From an uncultured Aquabacterium sp. (lineage in GTDB: Bacteria > Pseudomonadota > Gammaproteobacteria > Burkholderiales > Burkholderiaceae_C): a stretch of 64,000 bases of DNA. Under the pieces are notes generated by a model, which was not told the origin of the DNA, made no database searches, and was given only the letters and a program-made list of their open reading frames with translations. The DNA is taken from positions 1-64,000 of the forward strand of contig NZ_CAJYGK010000159.1 of assembly GCF_913773725.1 (NCBI RefSeq), written 5' to 3'. This document shows, piece after piece, positions 46,343-55,665 of this stretch. Within the stretch, counting starts at the first letter, position 1. Each line of letters starts with the position of its first letter. A program made the position numbers and the translations under genes.

Positions 46343-47902
46343 TCAGTCCATGTTGGCCGGCACCACCGTCCACTGCTGGCGCACATCGCCGGCATGGTTG
46401 ACGCTTTCCAGGTGCACCGGAAAACCCCACAGCCGCGCCACGTGCTTGAGCACCTCGCGCGTGCCGTCGCCCAGCGGCCGGTCGTTGTGCTGGGTGTGGC
46501 GCAGCGTGAGCGACCGGTCACCCCGCAGGTTGACGCTCCAGACCTGGATGTTCGGCTCGCGTGCACCCAGGTCGTACTGGCGCGACAGGGTCTCGCGCAG
46601 CGCCCGGTAACCCGTGTCATCGTGGATGGCACTGACCTCGTACTCGCTCTCTCGCTCGTCGTCGCGGATGGCGAACAGGCGGAAATCGCGCATCACCTTG
46701 GGCGACAGGAACTGGCCGATGAAGCTCTCGTCCTTGAAATTCCGCATCGCGTAATCCAGGGTCTTGAACCAGGCGTGCTCGTCCGGGTCGGTGCCCTGCG
46801 CCGAGCCGGCGAAGTCGGGGAACCAGTGGCGGTCTTCGTCGGTCGGGTCGATGCAGATGCGCTTGAGGTCGCTGTACATCGCGAAACCCAGCGCATAGGG
46901 GTTGAGCCCGCTGTAGGCCCGGTGCCCCACCGGCGGCTGGTACACCACGTTGGTGTGCGACTTCAGCCACTCCAGCATCACGCCGTCGGTCAGCCAGCCG
47001 TCGTCATACATGGTGTTGAGCAGCGTGTAGTGCCAGAAGGTGGCCCAGCCCTCGTTCATCACCTGGGTCTGGCGCTGCGGGTAGAAGTACTGTGCCACCT
47101 TGCGCACGATGCGCACGATCTCGCGCTGCCAGGGCTCCAGCAGCGGCGCGTTCTTCTCGATGAAGTACAGCAGGTTTTCCTGCGGCTCGGCCGGGAAGCG
47201 CTTGACCACTTCCTCCTCCGGCCGGTCGGCCCGACGCGGCAGCGTGCGCCACAGGTCGTTCACCTGCTGCTGGAGGTAGGCCTCGCGCTCCTCGCGACGG
47301 GCCAGCTCCTTGTCCAGCGACAGCTTGCCCGGCCGGCGATAGCGGTCCACGCCGTGGCTCTGCAGCGCATGGCACGAATCCAGGAACTCCTCGACGGCGT
47401 CCACGCCGTAGCGCTCCTCGCAACGCGCCACGTACTGCTTGGCATAGACCAGGTAGTCGATGATGGAACCGGCATCGGTCCACATCCGGAACAGGTAGTT
47501 GCCCTTGAAGAAGCTGTTGTGGCCGTAGGCCGCGTGGGCGATCACCAGGGCCTGCATGGCCATGGTGTTCTCCTCCATCAGGTAGCTGATGCAGGGATTG
47601 GAATTGATGACGATTTCGTAGGCCAGCCCCATGTGGCCGCGGCGGTAGTTCTTCTCGGTCGAGATGAACTCCTTGCCGTACGACCAGTGCCGGTAGTTCA
47701 CCGGCATGCCGACGCTGGCATAGGCGTCCATCATCTGCTCGGCCGTGATGATCTCGAGCTGATTCGGGTAGGTGTCCAGCTTGTAGCGCTCGGCTGTTCG
47801 GCGGATCACGTCGTGGTAGTCCTCGATCAGCTCGAACGACCAGTCCGACGGCCCCGGCAAGGGCTTGGTGAGCGTGCTGTCGTGCTGCAAGGTCATCGTC
47901 AT
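46343..47902 (-). CDS. SpoVR family protein (YcgB)
   Basis: 519 aa, family-typical length. Conserved blocks: WSFELIEDYHDVIRRTAERY, NYRHWSYGKEFISTEKNY, GLAYEIVINSNPCISYLMEEN and GHNSFFKGNYLF, then WATFWHYTLLNTMYDDG and PYALGFAMYSDLKRIC. SpoVR/YcgB proteins are stress and stationary-phase proteins of unknown biochemistry; the name comes from Bacillus sporulation, which does not apply here. The ATG overlaps the yeaH stop (ATGA). It always travels with yeaH and prkA in proteobacteria, as here. Confidence 0.95.
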   Translation of the reverse strand: MTMTLQHDSTLTKPLPGPSDWSFELIEDYHDVIRRTAERYKLDTYPNQLEIITAEQMMDAYASVGMPVNYRHWSYGKEFISTEKNYRRGHMGLAYEIVINSNPCISYLMEENTMAMQALVIAHAAYGHNSFFKGNYLFRMWTDAGSIIDYLVYAKQYVARCEERYGVDAVEEFLDSCHALQSHGVDRYRRPGKLSLDKELARREEREAYLQQQVNDLWRTLPRRADRPEEEVVKRFPAEPQENLLYFIEKNAPLLEPWQREIVRIVRKVAQYFYPQRQTQVMNEGWATFWHYTLLNTMYDDGWLTDGVMLEWLKSHTNVVYQPPVGHRAYSGLNPYALGFAMYSDLKRICIDPTDEDRHWFPDFAGSAQGTDPDEHAWFKTLDYAMRNFKDESFIGQFLSPKVMRDFRLFAIRDDERESEYEVSAIHDDTGYRALRETLSRQYDLGAREPNIQVWSVNLRGDRSLTLRHTQHNDRPLGDGTREVLKHVARLWGFPVHLESVNHAGDVRQQWTVVPANMD

Positions 47903-49200
47903 GCGTCGACCCCTTCCTTCTTGAACAGCTCCCTGAACACCGGGTAGATCTGCGAGGCATCCAGCACCTTGCGCATCGCGAAGTGCTTGTGTCGTTCACT
48001 GAGCGCCAGGTATTCGTCCCAGAGGTTCTGCTCGGTCTGGGCCACCTGCACATAAGCGAAGTAACGCACCAGCGGCAGGATCTTGTCCTCCAGGATTTCC
48101 CGGCAGCGACTCGAATCGTGGTGCCAGTTGTCACCGTCGGAGGCCTGAGCCACGTACAGGTTCCACTCGCTGGTCGGATAGCGGGCGCGGATCACTTCGT
48201 CGAGCAGCACCAGCGCACTCGACACCACGGTGCCCCCGGTTTCGGTCGCGTGGAAGAACTCATCTTCCGTCACCTCCTGCGCCTGGGTGTGGTGGCGGAT
48301 GAAGACCAGCTCGATCTTGTCGTAGTGCCGCGTCAGGAACAGGTAGAGCAGGATGAAGAAGCGCTTGGACAGCTCCTTGCGCTGCTCGTCCATCGAGCCG
48401 GACACGTCCATCACGCAGAACATCACGGCCTTGGTGGTCGGCACCGGCACCTTGACGCGGCTGCGGAAGCGCAGGTCGATCGGGTCGAGGAAAGGGATGC
48501 CCTTCATGCGCCCATACAGGTGCTGCAGTTGGGCTTCGATGGCTTCGGTCTCGGCGGCGCGGTCACGGGCCAGCGCGGCATCGTCCGTGTCCTCCAGGGC
48601 ACGCAGCGCGTCCAGCCGCGCCTCGAGTTCCTTGATCTCGCGCCGGCTGCTGGCGCCCAGCGCAATGCGCCGGCCCAGCGCGCCCCGCATCGAGCGCACC
48701 ACGTGCAGATTGTTGGGCGTGCCATCGCTGCTGAAGCCGGCACGGTGGCTCTTCCACTCCGGCACCTCGGCCAGCGCGGTGCGCACCAGGTTCGGCAGGG
48801 CCAGGTCTTCGAAGAAGACCTGCATGAACTCTTCCTTGCTCAGGCTGAAAACGAAGTCGTCCTCGCCCTCCCCCTGGTCGCTGGCCTGTCCACCACCGCC
48901 GCCCTGCCCGCCGCCGCCCTGCGGCTTCTCGATGCGGTCGCCCTTGATGTATTCCCGGTTGCCCGGGTGCACCACCTCGCGCGTGCCGCCGTCGCCATGG
49001 CGGAACACCGGCTCGGACAGATCGCGCTTCGGAATGGCGATGTCTTCGCCCTTCTCGATGTCACGGATGCTGCGGCCGTTGATGGCGCGCTGCACGGCTT
49101 CGCGCACCTGCGTCTTGTAGCGACGCAGGAAGCGCTCACGGTTGCCGATGGACTTGTTCTTGCCCGCCAGCCGCCTGTCGATGATGTGTTGCCGTGTCAT
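47899..49200 (-). CDS. yeaH: YeaH/YhbH family protein (DUF444)
   Basis: 433 aa. Opens with IIDRRLAGKNKSIGNRERFLRRYKTQVREAV; a central Gly/Gln-rich segment (GGGGQGGGGGQASDQGEGED) separates it from a von Willebrand-A-like domain with a MIDAS motif, FCVMDVSGSMDEQRK, so a divalent metal and a protein partner are expected. The probable partner is the PrkA kinase encoded upstream. Mutants of E. coli yeaG/yeaH affect survival under sustained nitrogen starvation. Confidence 0.95.
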   Translation of the reverse strand: MTRQHIIDRRLAGKNKSIGNRERFLRRYKTQVREAVQRAINGRSIRDIEKGEDIAIPKRDLSEPVFRHGDGGTREVVHPGNREYIKGDRIEKPQGGGGQGGGGGQASDQGEGEDDFVFSLSKEEFMQVFFEDLALPNLVRTALAEVPEWKSHRAGFSSDGTPNNLHVVRSMRGALGRRIALGASSRREIKELEARLDALRALEDTDDAALARDRAAETEAIEAQLQHLYGRMKGIPFLDPIDLRFRSRVKVPVPTTKAVMFCVMDVSGSMDEQRKELSKRFFILLYLFLTRHYDKIELVFIRHHTQAQEVTEDEFFHATETGGTVVSSALVLLDEVIRARYPTSEWNLYVAQASDGDNWHHDSSRCREILEDKILPLVRYFAYVQVAQTEQNLWDEYLALSERHKHFAMRKVLDASQIYPVFRELFKKEGVDA

Positions 49201-49328
49201 GAAGACCCTTCGCCTTAGGCGCTCTGCTGCCGACCCCCATCCGGGATCTCGTCAGGGGCCCAGGGCCACGTGGGACCCGGCACCCGACTCGCTGACACCT
49301 GTGCGGTGAACAACATGCTCTGCTCCGA

Positions 49329-51251
49329 TCAGGAGGACTTCCGAACGCGCAGGTACCACTCGCACAGCAGGCGAACCTGCTTGGCCGTGTAGCCCTTCTG
49401 GACCATGCGGTTGACGAAGTCCTCGTGCTTCTTGACCTCGTCGGCGCTGGCCTTGGCGTTGAAGCTGATGACCGGCAACAACTCTTCGGTGTTGCTGAAC
49501 ATCTTCTTCTCGATCACGGTGCGCAGCTTCTCGTAGCTCGTCCACACCGGGTTCTTGCCGCCATTGTTGGCGCGCGCGCGCAGCACGAAGTTGACGATCT
49601 CGTTGCGGAAGTCCTTCGGGTTCGCGATGCCGGCCGGCTTCTCGATCTTCTCCAGCTCGGCGTTCAGCGAAGCCCGGTCGAAGATCTCGCCCGTGTCGGT
49701 GTCGCGGTACTCCTGGTCCTGGATCCAGTAGTCGGCGTAGGTGACGTAACGGTCGAAGATGTTCTGGCCATACTCGGAGTAACTTTCCAGGTAGGCCGTC
49801 TGGATCTCCTTGCCGATGAACTCGGCGTAGCGCGGTGCCAGCATCTCCTTGATGTAGGCGATGTACTTCTGCTCCAGTTCCGCCGGGAACTGCTCGCGCT
49901 CGATCTGCTGTTCGAGCACGTACATGAGGTGCACCGGGTTGGCGGCGACCTCGGCCGGGTCGAAGTTGAACACCTTCGAGATGATCTTGAACGCAAAGCG
50001 CGTCGAGATGCCGCTCATGCCCTCGTCCACGCCCGCATAGTCGCGGTACTCTTGGATGGACTTCGCCTTGGGGTCGGTGTCCTTGAGGTTCTCGCCGTCG
50101 TAGACCTGCATCTTGCTGAAGATGCTGGAGTTCTCGGGCTCCTTCAAGCGCGTGAGGATGGCGAACTGGCTCATCATCTTCAGCGTGCCGGGCGCGCACG
50201 GTGCCGCGGCCAGCGACGAGCCGCGCACCAGCTTCTCGTAGATCTTGATTTCCTCGCTCACGCGCAGGCAGTACGGCACCTTGACGATGTAGATCCGGTC
50301 GAGGAAGGCCTCGTTGTTCTTGTTGTTGCGGAAGGCCTTCCACTCGCTCTCGTTGCTGTGCGCCAGCACCACGCCGTCGAAGGGGATGGCACCGAAGCCT
50401 TCCGTGCCCTTGAAGTTGCCTTCCTGGGTGGCGGTCAGCAGCGGGTGCAGCACCTTGATCGGCGCCTTGAACATCTCGACGAATTCGAGCAGGCCCTGGT
50501 TGGCCAGGCACAGGCCACCCGAGTAGCTGTAGGCGTCCGGGTCGTCCTGCGCATAGGTTTCGAGCTTGCGGATGTCGACCTTGCCCACCAGCGAGCTGAT
50601 GTCCTGGTTGTTCTCGTCACCCGGCTCGGTCTTGGCGATGCCCACCTGCTTGAGGATGCTGGGGTAGCGCTTGACCACCTTGAACTTGCGGATGTCGCCG
50701 CCGAACTCTTCCAGGCGCTTGACAGCCCACGGGCTCAGGATGCGCTGCAGGTAACGGCGCGGGATGCCGTATTCCTTTTCCAGAATGGGGCCGTCTTCCG
50801 TCGGGTCGAACAGGCCCAGCGGCGACTCGTTCACAGGCGACCCCTTGATCGCGTAGAACGGCACCTTCTCGGCCAGCAGCTTCAGGCGCTCGGCGATCGA
50901 CGACTTGCCGCCGCCCACCGGGCCCAGCAAGTACAGGATCTGCTTCTTTTCCTCGAGGCCCTGCGCGGCGTGGCGGAAATAGGAGACGACCTGCTCGATC
51001 GCGTCCTCCATGCCGTAGAACTCTTCGAAGGCCGGGTAGATCTTGATGACCTTGTTCGTGAAGATGCGGGACAAGCGCGGATCATTGCGCGTGTCGATCA
51101 TCTGCGGCTCGCCGATGGCCTGGAGCATGCGCTCGGCGGCGGTGGCGTAGGCCGTTTTGTCACGCTTGCAGATCTCGAGGTACTCCTCGAGGGTGTACTC
51201 CTCTTCGCGTGTGCGCTCGTATCGCGCGGCGAAGTTGCTGATCACGTCCAT
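49329..51251 (-). CDS. prkA: PrkA family AAA-type serine protein kinase (YeaG)
   Basis: 640 aa from ATG 51251, chosen for the perfect GGAGG five bases upstream; this matches E. coli YeaG in length. Walker A GPVGGGKS at residues 110-117 lies in an AAA-type domain, and the C-terminal PrkA domain follows from about residue 380. Conserved FEEFYGMEDAIEQVVSYF and QILYLLGPVGGGKSSIAERL. It is first gene of prkA-yeaH-spoVR; there is a 128-nt gap before yeaH with no terminator. Whether the activity is kinase or AAA remodelling is debated for the family. Confidence 0.96.
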   Translation of the reverse strand: MDVISNFAARYERTREEEYTLEEYLEICKRDKTAYATAAERMLQAIGEPQMIDTRNDPRLSRIFTNKVIKIYPAFEEFYGMEDAIEQVVSYFRHAAQGLEEKKQILYLLGPVGGGKSSIAERLKLLAEKVPFYAIKGSPVNESPLGLFDPTEDGPILEKEYGIPRRYLQRILSPWAVKRLEEFGGDIRKFKVVKRYPSILKQVGIAKTEPGDENNQDISSLVGKVDIRKLETYAQDDPDAYSYSGGLCLANQGLLEFVEMFKAPIKVLHPLLTATQEGNFKGTEGFGAIPFDGVVLAHSNESEWKAFRNNKNNEAFLDRIYIVKVPYCLRVSEEIKIYEKLVRGSSLAAAPCAPGTLKMMSQFAILTRLKEPENSSIFSKMQVYDGENLKDTDPKAKSIQEYRDYAGVDEGMSGISTRFAFKIISKVFNFDPAEVAANPVHLMYVLEQQIEREQFPAELEQKYIAYIKEMLAPRYAEFIGKEIQTAYLESYSEYGQNIFDRYVTYADYWIQDQEYRDTDTGEIFDRASLNAELEKIEKPAGIANPKDFRNEIVNFVLRARANNGGKNPVWTSYEKLRTVIEKKMFSNTEELLPVISFNAKASADEVKKHEDFVNRMVQKGYTAKQVRLLCEWYLRVRKSS

Positions 51252-51509
51252 ACAGACCTCCGAATCATCGACTGACGCCATCGATGCGTTCGTGGTCTGC
51301 CGGCTTACCCGTCTGGTGAACCCGGCGCGACCACACAAGCATCGCCTTCACACCAAAGATCGAGGAAACCGCCGGACTGCGATCACCGGAGAAGACCGGT
51401 TTTCACTGCTCAGCCTGACGGCTTCGTTGATGCCTATCTTGCACCTTTTTCCAGACCTGCGTGCGGCCCGTCAACAACAAGACCCGTTTTGTGGTGTCGA
51501 CCGCGCACA

Positions 51510-54092
51510 TCAGGTGTTGCTCGTAGCGCGAACCTCTTCCATGCTGGTGATTCCGGCCAGGACTTTTTCAATGCCGTCCTGACGCAGGATGCGCATGCCA
51601 TCGCGCATGGCCTGGTGTTGCAATTCTTCTGCCCGGGCGCCGGTCTGGATCATCCGGCGCAGTTCGCGCGTCACCACCATCAGTTCGTGGACACCGGCGC
51701 GCCCCTTGTAGCCCGTGTGGTTGCACGTAGGACACCCCTTGCAGCTGTAACGCATCAGGGTGCCATCCTTGCCGAAACGGGTACGCCAGTCGAACAGAAC
51801 GCGGTCGACGGACAAGGCCTCGACCCCGTCCGGGACGACGTGCCGGTAATCGGCAAGGATCTCCTCCAGCCAGTCGTGGGGAGCGGGCTCGGGCACCTTG
51901 CACTCATTGCACAGGCGGCGCACCAGCCGCTGCGCCACCACCACCAGCAGCGAATCCGCAAAGTTGAATGGATCCATGCCCATGTCCAGCAGGCGGGTCA
52001 CCGTTTCCGGGGCGCTGTTGGTGTGCAGGGTCGAGAGCACCAGGTGACCCGTCAGCGAGGCCTCGATGCCCATGGACGCCGTTTCCGTGTCCCGCATTTC
52101 GCCCACCATGATGACGTCAGGGTCGGCTCGCAGGAAAGCGCGCAAGGCCTTGGCGAACGTCCAGTCGATCTTGGGGTTGACCTGAACCTGCCGCAGACCC
52201 GGCTGGGTGATTTCCACCGGATCCTCGGCCGTCCAGATCTTGCGTTCCGGCACGTTGATGAAACTCAGCGCCGAGTGCAGCGTCGTGGTCTTGCCGGAGC
52301 CCGTCGGGCCCACACACAGAATCATCCCGTAGGGGCGCTCCATGGCCTCCTTGAGCTTCTCGAGGTTCCAGGGACTGAGTCCGATCTTGTCCAGCGGCAG
52401 CGGTTTGGCCGACGAAAGGATCCGCATCACGATGTCTTCCAGCCCGTTGTTGGTGGGGATGGAGGCCACCCGCAGTTCGATCCGGTACTGCGGAACGAAC
52501 TTCTGGAAATTGATTTTGCCGTCCTGCGGTTTGCGCTTCTCCGAGATGTCGAGGTCGCACATGATCTTGATGCGCGCCACGATCGCGTTGCGGTAGGTAT
52601 GCGGCAACTCCAGATACGGCACCAGCACGCCATCGCGGCGGAAGCGGATCTTGATCTTCTCCCGGCCGGGGTAGCTCTCGATGTGGATGTCGGAGACGCC
52701 CTGGTTGTAGGCCTCGATGACCATGGTGTTGATCAGCCGCACCAGCGAGTTGTCACTCTGCTCGATCGGCTTGTCGTCTTCGAAGTTGTGCCGTTCCAGC
52801 TCCTCGCGCTCAAGGTTCTCGACCAGCTTGCCGGAGTCCAAGTCGACCAGGTCGAGCGGCGCCGGCTCGGTGCTGAGCCGGCCGATCTGCATGACCGAAA
52901 CGTCGGCCCCCAGGCGGGCATACGAATCCTTGATGGCCCACTCGAGCTGGCTGGCCTGCGCCAGCACCGGCACGATCTTGCACTGGGTGATGAACTCGAG
53001 CTCGGACAGGGTCAGGCGCTTGCTCGGGTCTTCGACCGCGACGATCAACGTGCCTTCGCGCAGCAGCAGCGGTGCCACAAGCAGCCGCGACGCCACATTG
53101 AAAGGCACCTTCGTGATGGCTTCGATCTCGGCCGGGAACTTGTCCAGGTCGACCAGCGGATAGCCCATCTTGCGTGCCAGCGCGGTGACGAGGTCCTGAC
53201 GCGACACCATGTTGAGCCGCACCAGCAACTCGCCCAAGGGCACGGACCGATCGCGTTTCTGCTGCTCCAAAGCCTCTTCGAGCTGCGCCTCGGTGATCAG
53301 ATTCATGGCAATCAGGGCCTCGCCGATGCGCACCATGGGCATGCGGCTCTGCCGATCGATCGCCTCGAGCAGTTGCTCGGGCGTGACGACCTGCTGGGTC
53401 AGCAGGATGTCGCCCAGCTTCTGACTGCGCATGCTGGCCTGCACTTCGACCGCCTGCGAAACCTGTTCGGGCGTCAGCGCGTGCGATGCCACCAGCGCCT
53501 CGCCGATGCGCGGCCCGAACTCGACCCGCGTCAGCGCCTCCAGTGGAACGAACAGCCGCGCCACCCGCCCCTGATCGTCCTGAGGCGGAAACAGGAAGAT
53601 GCCGAACTCGGTTTCCGCGTGGCCAATCGTGCGGCCTTCGGTCACGTCGCCGTTGCGCCAGTGCAGCCGGTACTCGATGCTGGGCCGGACATCGATCACC
53701 TCGGCATGGGAGGGATGCAGGGACAGGTCGGAGTCCGGCTCCAGCGCGCGCGTGAGCTGCAGCGCCCGGAACTGGTTGAAGCGCAGCGTCATCGTGGTGC
53801 GCGACGGGGGCACCTGGACATGGGCCACCTGCTCCTGCGGCACGAAGAAGATCAAGCGCCCCTGCATCACCCGGCCGTTGAGGCCGATGATTTCACAGGG
53901 CTCGTGGTCGAGCTGGGTGCGCGCCTTGGGGTAACTGGCAAACGGCGGCGTGGGCCACCGGAAGGCATGCACGTCCTCCTCCGGCGAGAACGGCGCGGGC
54001 TCTTCCGGCTCGTCCACCAGGCGCAGCACCGGCCCAGGCTCCGCCCCGGCGTCGGCAGGCCAGTTCAGGGGGGGCAGGGGCTTGTCGGACAT
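51510..54092 (-). CDS. GspE/PilB-type ATPase with MshEN-like repeat array
   Basis: 860 aa from ATG 54092 (GGAG four bases upstream). Residues 60-190 form an unassigned beta-rich N-domain. Residues 195-308 contain four motifs of the form (R/K)(I/L)GE(A/I)L...L...A...Q at 195, 225, 255 and 285, an exact 30-residue period, resembling the RLGxxL-x10-LxxxLxxQ half-motifs of the c-di-GMP-binding MshEN domain. The ATPase core has Walker A GPTGSGKT at 595-602, Asp box GEMRD at 664-668, His box TLHTN, and a zinc tetracysteine (C728, C731, C784/C787/C790). No pilin, GspF or GspD gene is adjacent, so its machine is encoded elsewhere. Confidence 0.88.
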   Translation of the reverse strand: MSDKPLPPLNWPADAGAEPGPVLRLVDEPEEPAPFSPEEDVHAFRWPTPPFASYPKARTQLDHEPCEIIGLNGRVMQGRLIFFVPQEQVAHVQVPPSRTTMTLRFNQFRALQLTRALEPDSDLSLHPSHAEVIDVRPSIEYRLHWRNGDVTEGRTIGHAETEFGIFLFPPQDDQGRVARLFVPLEALTRVEFGPRIGEALVASHALTPEQVSQAVEVQASMRSQKLGDILLTQQVVTPEQLLEAIDRQSRMPMVRIGEALIAMNLITEAQLEEALEQQKRDRSVPLGELLVRLNMVSRQDLVTALARKMGYPLVDLDKFPAEIEAITKVPFNVASRLLVAPLLLREGTLIVAVEDPSKRLTLSELEFITQCKIVPVLAQASQLEWAIKDSYARLGADVSVMQIGRLSTEPAPLDLVDLDSGKLVENLEREELERHNFEDDKPIEQSDNSLVRLINTMVIEAYNQGVSDIHIESYPGREKIKIRFRRDGVLVPYLELPHTYRNAIVARIKIMCDLDISEKRKPQDGKINFQKFVPQYRIELRVASIPTNNGLEDIVMRILSSAKPLPLDKIGLSPWNLEKLKEAMERPYGMILCVGPTGSGKTTTLHSALSFINVPERKIWTAEDPVEITQPGLRQVQVNPKIDWTFAKALRAFLRADPDVIMVGEMRDTETASMGIEASLTGHLVLSTLHTNSAPETVTRLLDMGMDPFNFADSLLVVVAQRLVRRLCNECKVPEPAPHDWLEEILADYRHVVPDGVEALSVDRVLFDWRTRFGKDGTLMRYSCKGCPTCNHTGYKGRAGVHELMVVTRELRRMIQTGARAEELQHQAMRDGMRILRQDGIEKVLAGITSMEEVRATSNT

Positions 54093-54168
54093 GCTTCTCC
54101 TCGTCTCCGGCGGCTCAGGAACGGCCACCTCCGGATGATTGCCATGCTATGAAACGAATGCCGGCAAG

Positions 54169-54202
54169 AAAAGGCCATTAAAGGTGATATTGCACGCCTT
54201 TT
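54169..54202 (-). terminator. Possible terminator after tolA
   Basis: AAAAGGC (54169-54175) and GCCTTTT (54196-54202) can pair around a 20-nt loop; on the minus strand the distal arm gives GCCTTTTCTT. It separates tolA from the GspE-type gene. The long loop and short stem make this weak. Confidence 0.35.
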
Positions 54203-54254
54203 GCCGCCATGCGACACCCATCATGGCAAACGGCCTGCCCGGCGTCGGGTGTAT

Positions 54255-55214
54255 TCAGAAATCCCGGGGTCTGAACTCGATCTGCAACGGGTTGGGTACC
54301 CGACCGTTCTCGTCCAGCGGCAGGACCTCTGTGCGGTCGACCGCCCGCAGCACGGCCTCATCCCAGGCAGGCAGCCCGGAAGACTCGATGAGCTTGCGGG
54401 AAATGATCCGGCCGTCCGGCGCGCAGCGCACCTCGACCAGGGCCGAAGGGTTGCTGCTGACGTTGTCGGTGAAGACGATGTTGGGCTTGATGCGCGCCTT
54501 GATGCGCCCGGCATACGAGGCGCTGGGCCCGGCATTGCGGGCCGAGGTGCCCAGCGAACTGCCGCCCAGCTCGCCCATCATGCGCGCCAGGTGCGCCTTG
54601 CGCTGGGCCTCGCGGTCGGCGGCGGCCCGGGCTTCCGCCTTGGCGTCGGCCTCGGCACGGGCCTTGGCTTCGGCTGCCGCCGCAGCCTTGGCACGGGCCT
54701 CGGCCTTCGGGTCCACCTTGGGCTCGGGGCGCGCCTCCACCTTCGGCTTGGGTTCCGGTTTGGGTTCAGGCTTCGGCTCGGGCTTCTTCACCTTCGGGGG
54801 CTTCACGTCCTCGAACACCTCCTTCGGCTCCCGGCGCTTGGGCTCCTTGGGAGGCGGCTCCTTCTTCTGCCGGGTCACGATCTCGGGTGGCTTCTCGGGC
54901 ACCGGTTCGGGCTCCGGCGGCGCCACCCGGGGGGCGAGCGGCGGAGGCGGCGCCGGCCGCACGGGCTCGGGCTCCGGGGCTGGCGGGGGGGCCGGCGCCG
55001 CGACCTGCGGCACCCTGTCCCAGACCTCGGCCTCGACCACCTCCGGCGTCTCGATCTTCCAGCTCACCCCGAGCGCCAGCGCGGCCACCAGCATCAGGTG
55101 GACCCCGAAGGCCAGCATCATTCCCGGCCCCCAGCCATCGGCCGTGCGGGGCTCGAAGCGGCTCAGGCCGCCGTCCGGCAGCGCCGTGGCGCCAGGCGAG
55201 AGAACCGGTCCCAC
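54255..55214 (-). CDS. tolA: TolA envelope-spanning protein
   Basis: 319 aa, GTG start at 55214 with GGAGG eight bases upstream, overlapping the end region of tolR. One N-terminal membrane helix (MMLAFGVHLMLVAALALGVSW), then a Pro/Lys/Glu-rich segment (KKPEPKPEPKPEPKPKVEA) and an Ala/Lys/Glu helix (AEARAKAAAAAEAKARAEAD), ending in a TolA/TonB C-terminal domain (VRCAPDGRIISRKLIESSGLPAWDEAVLRAV). TolA links the TolQR motor to TolB-Pal at the septum. Its position after tolR rules out TonB. Confidence 0.93.
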   Translation of the reverse strand: MGPVLSPGATALPDGGLSRFEPRTADGWGPGMMLAFGVHLMLVAALALGVSWKIETPEVVEAEVWDRVPQVAAPAPPPAPEPEPVRPAPPPPLAPRVAPPEPEPVPEKPPEIVTRQKKEPPPKEPKRREPKEVFEDVKPPKVKKPEPKPEPKPEPKPKVEARPEPKVDPKAEARAKAAAAAEAKARAEADAKAEARAAADREAQRKAHLARMMGELGGSSLGTSARNAGPSASYAGRIKARIKPNIVFTDNVSSNPSALVEVRCAPDGRIISRKLIESSGLPAWDEAVLRAVDRTEVLPLDENGRVPNPLQIEFRPRDF

Positions 55215-55218
55215 GCGC

Positions 55219-55662
55219 TCAGCCTCCCGTGGTGCGCACCGACAGGCCCACGCGCGCCACGCCCGCCTTCTTCAGGCGGTCCATCACCTTGATGACGGCT
55301 TCATAGCGCACGTCCTTGCGCGCACTGATGATGACCGGCACGCCATCCGGGCCATTGGGGTTGTCGACCTGCAAGGCCTTGACCCGCTCGGACAGCTCGC
55401 TGACTGCGAGCGTGTCCAGGTCCTTGTTGTCCACGCGCAGCTTCACGCGGTCTTCTTCCTCCAGCACGACCTCGATCACGCGGTCCGGCGCCTTCTTGGC
55501 GCTGCCCACGCTGGGCAGATCGACCACGCCGGTCGGCAGCAGGGGCGCACTCACCATGAAGATGATGAGCAGCACCAGCATCACGTCGATGAACGGGACC
55601 ATGTTGATCTCGTTGCGCGTGCGGCGGCGGCGTCCCCCGCCCCGGGCGTTGAGCTCGGCCAC
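55219..55662 (-). CDS. tolR: TolR, proton-channel subunit
   Basis: 147 aa, GTG start 3 nt after the tolQ stop. A single helix with the proton-carrying Asp (INMVPFIDVMLVLLIIFMVSAPLL), followed by the periplasmic ExbD/TolR domain. It forms the motor with TolQ that energises TolA. Confidence 0.95.
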   Translation of the reverse strand: MAELNARGGGRRRRTRNEINMVPFIDVMLVLLIIFMVSAPLLPTGVVDLPSVGSAKKAPDRVIEVVLEEEDRVKLRVDNKDLDTLAVSELSERVKALQVDNPNGPDGVPVIISARKDVRYEAVIKVMDRLKKAGVARVGLSVRTTGG

Positions 55663-55665
55663 GGT

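Noticed and set aside
51252-51509. Possible sigma-54 site (TGG...TGCAA) upstream of prkA
   Set aside because: The GG and GC dinucleotides are 8 bp apart, not the required 10, so it does not fit a -24/-12 promoter.
51489-54152. 887-codon frame antisense to the GspE-type ATPase
   Set aside because: Composition is typical of a reverse-complement shadow; all ATPase motifs are on the other strand.
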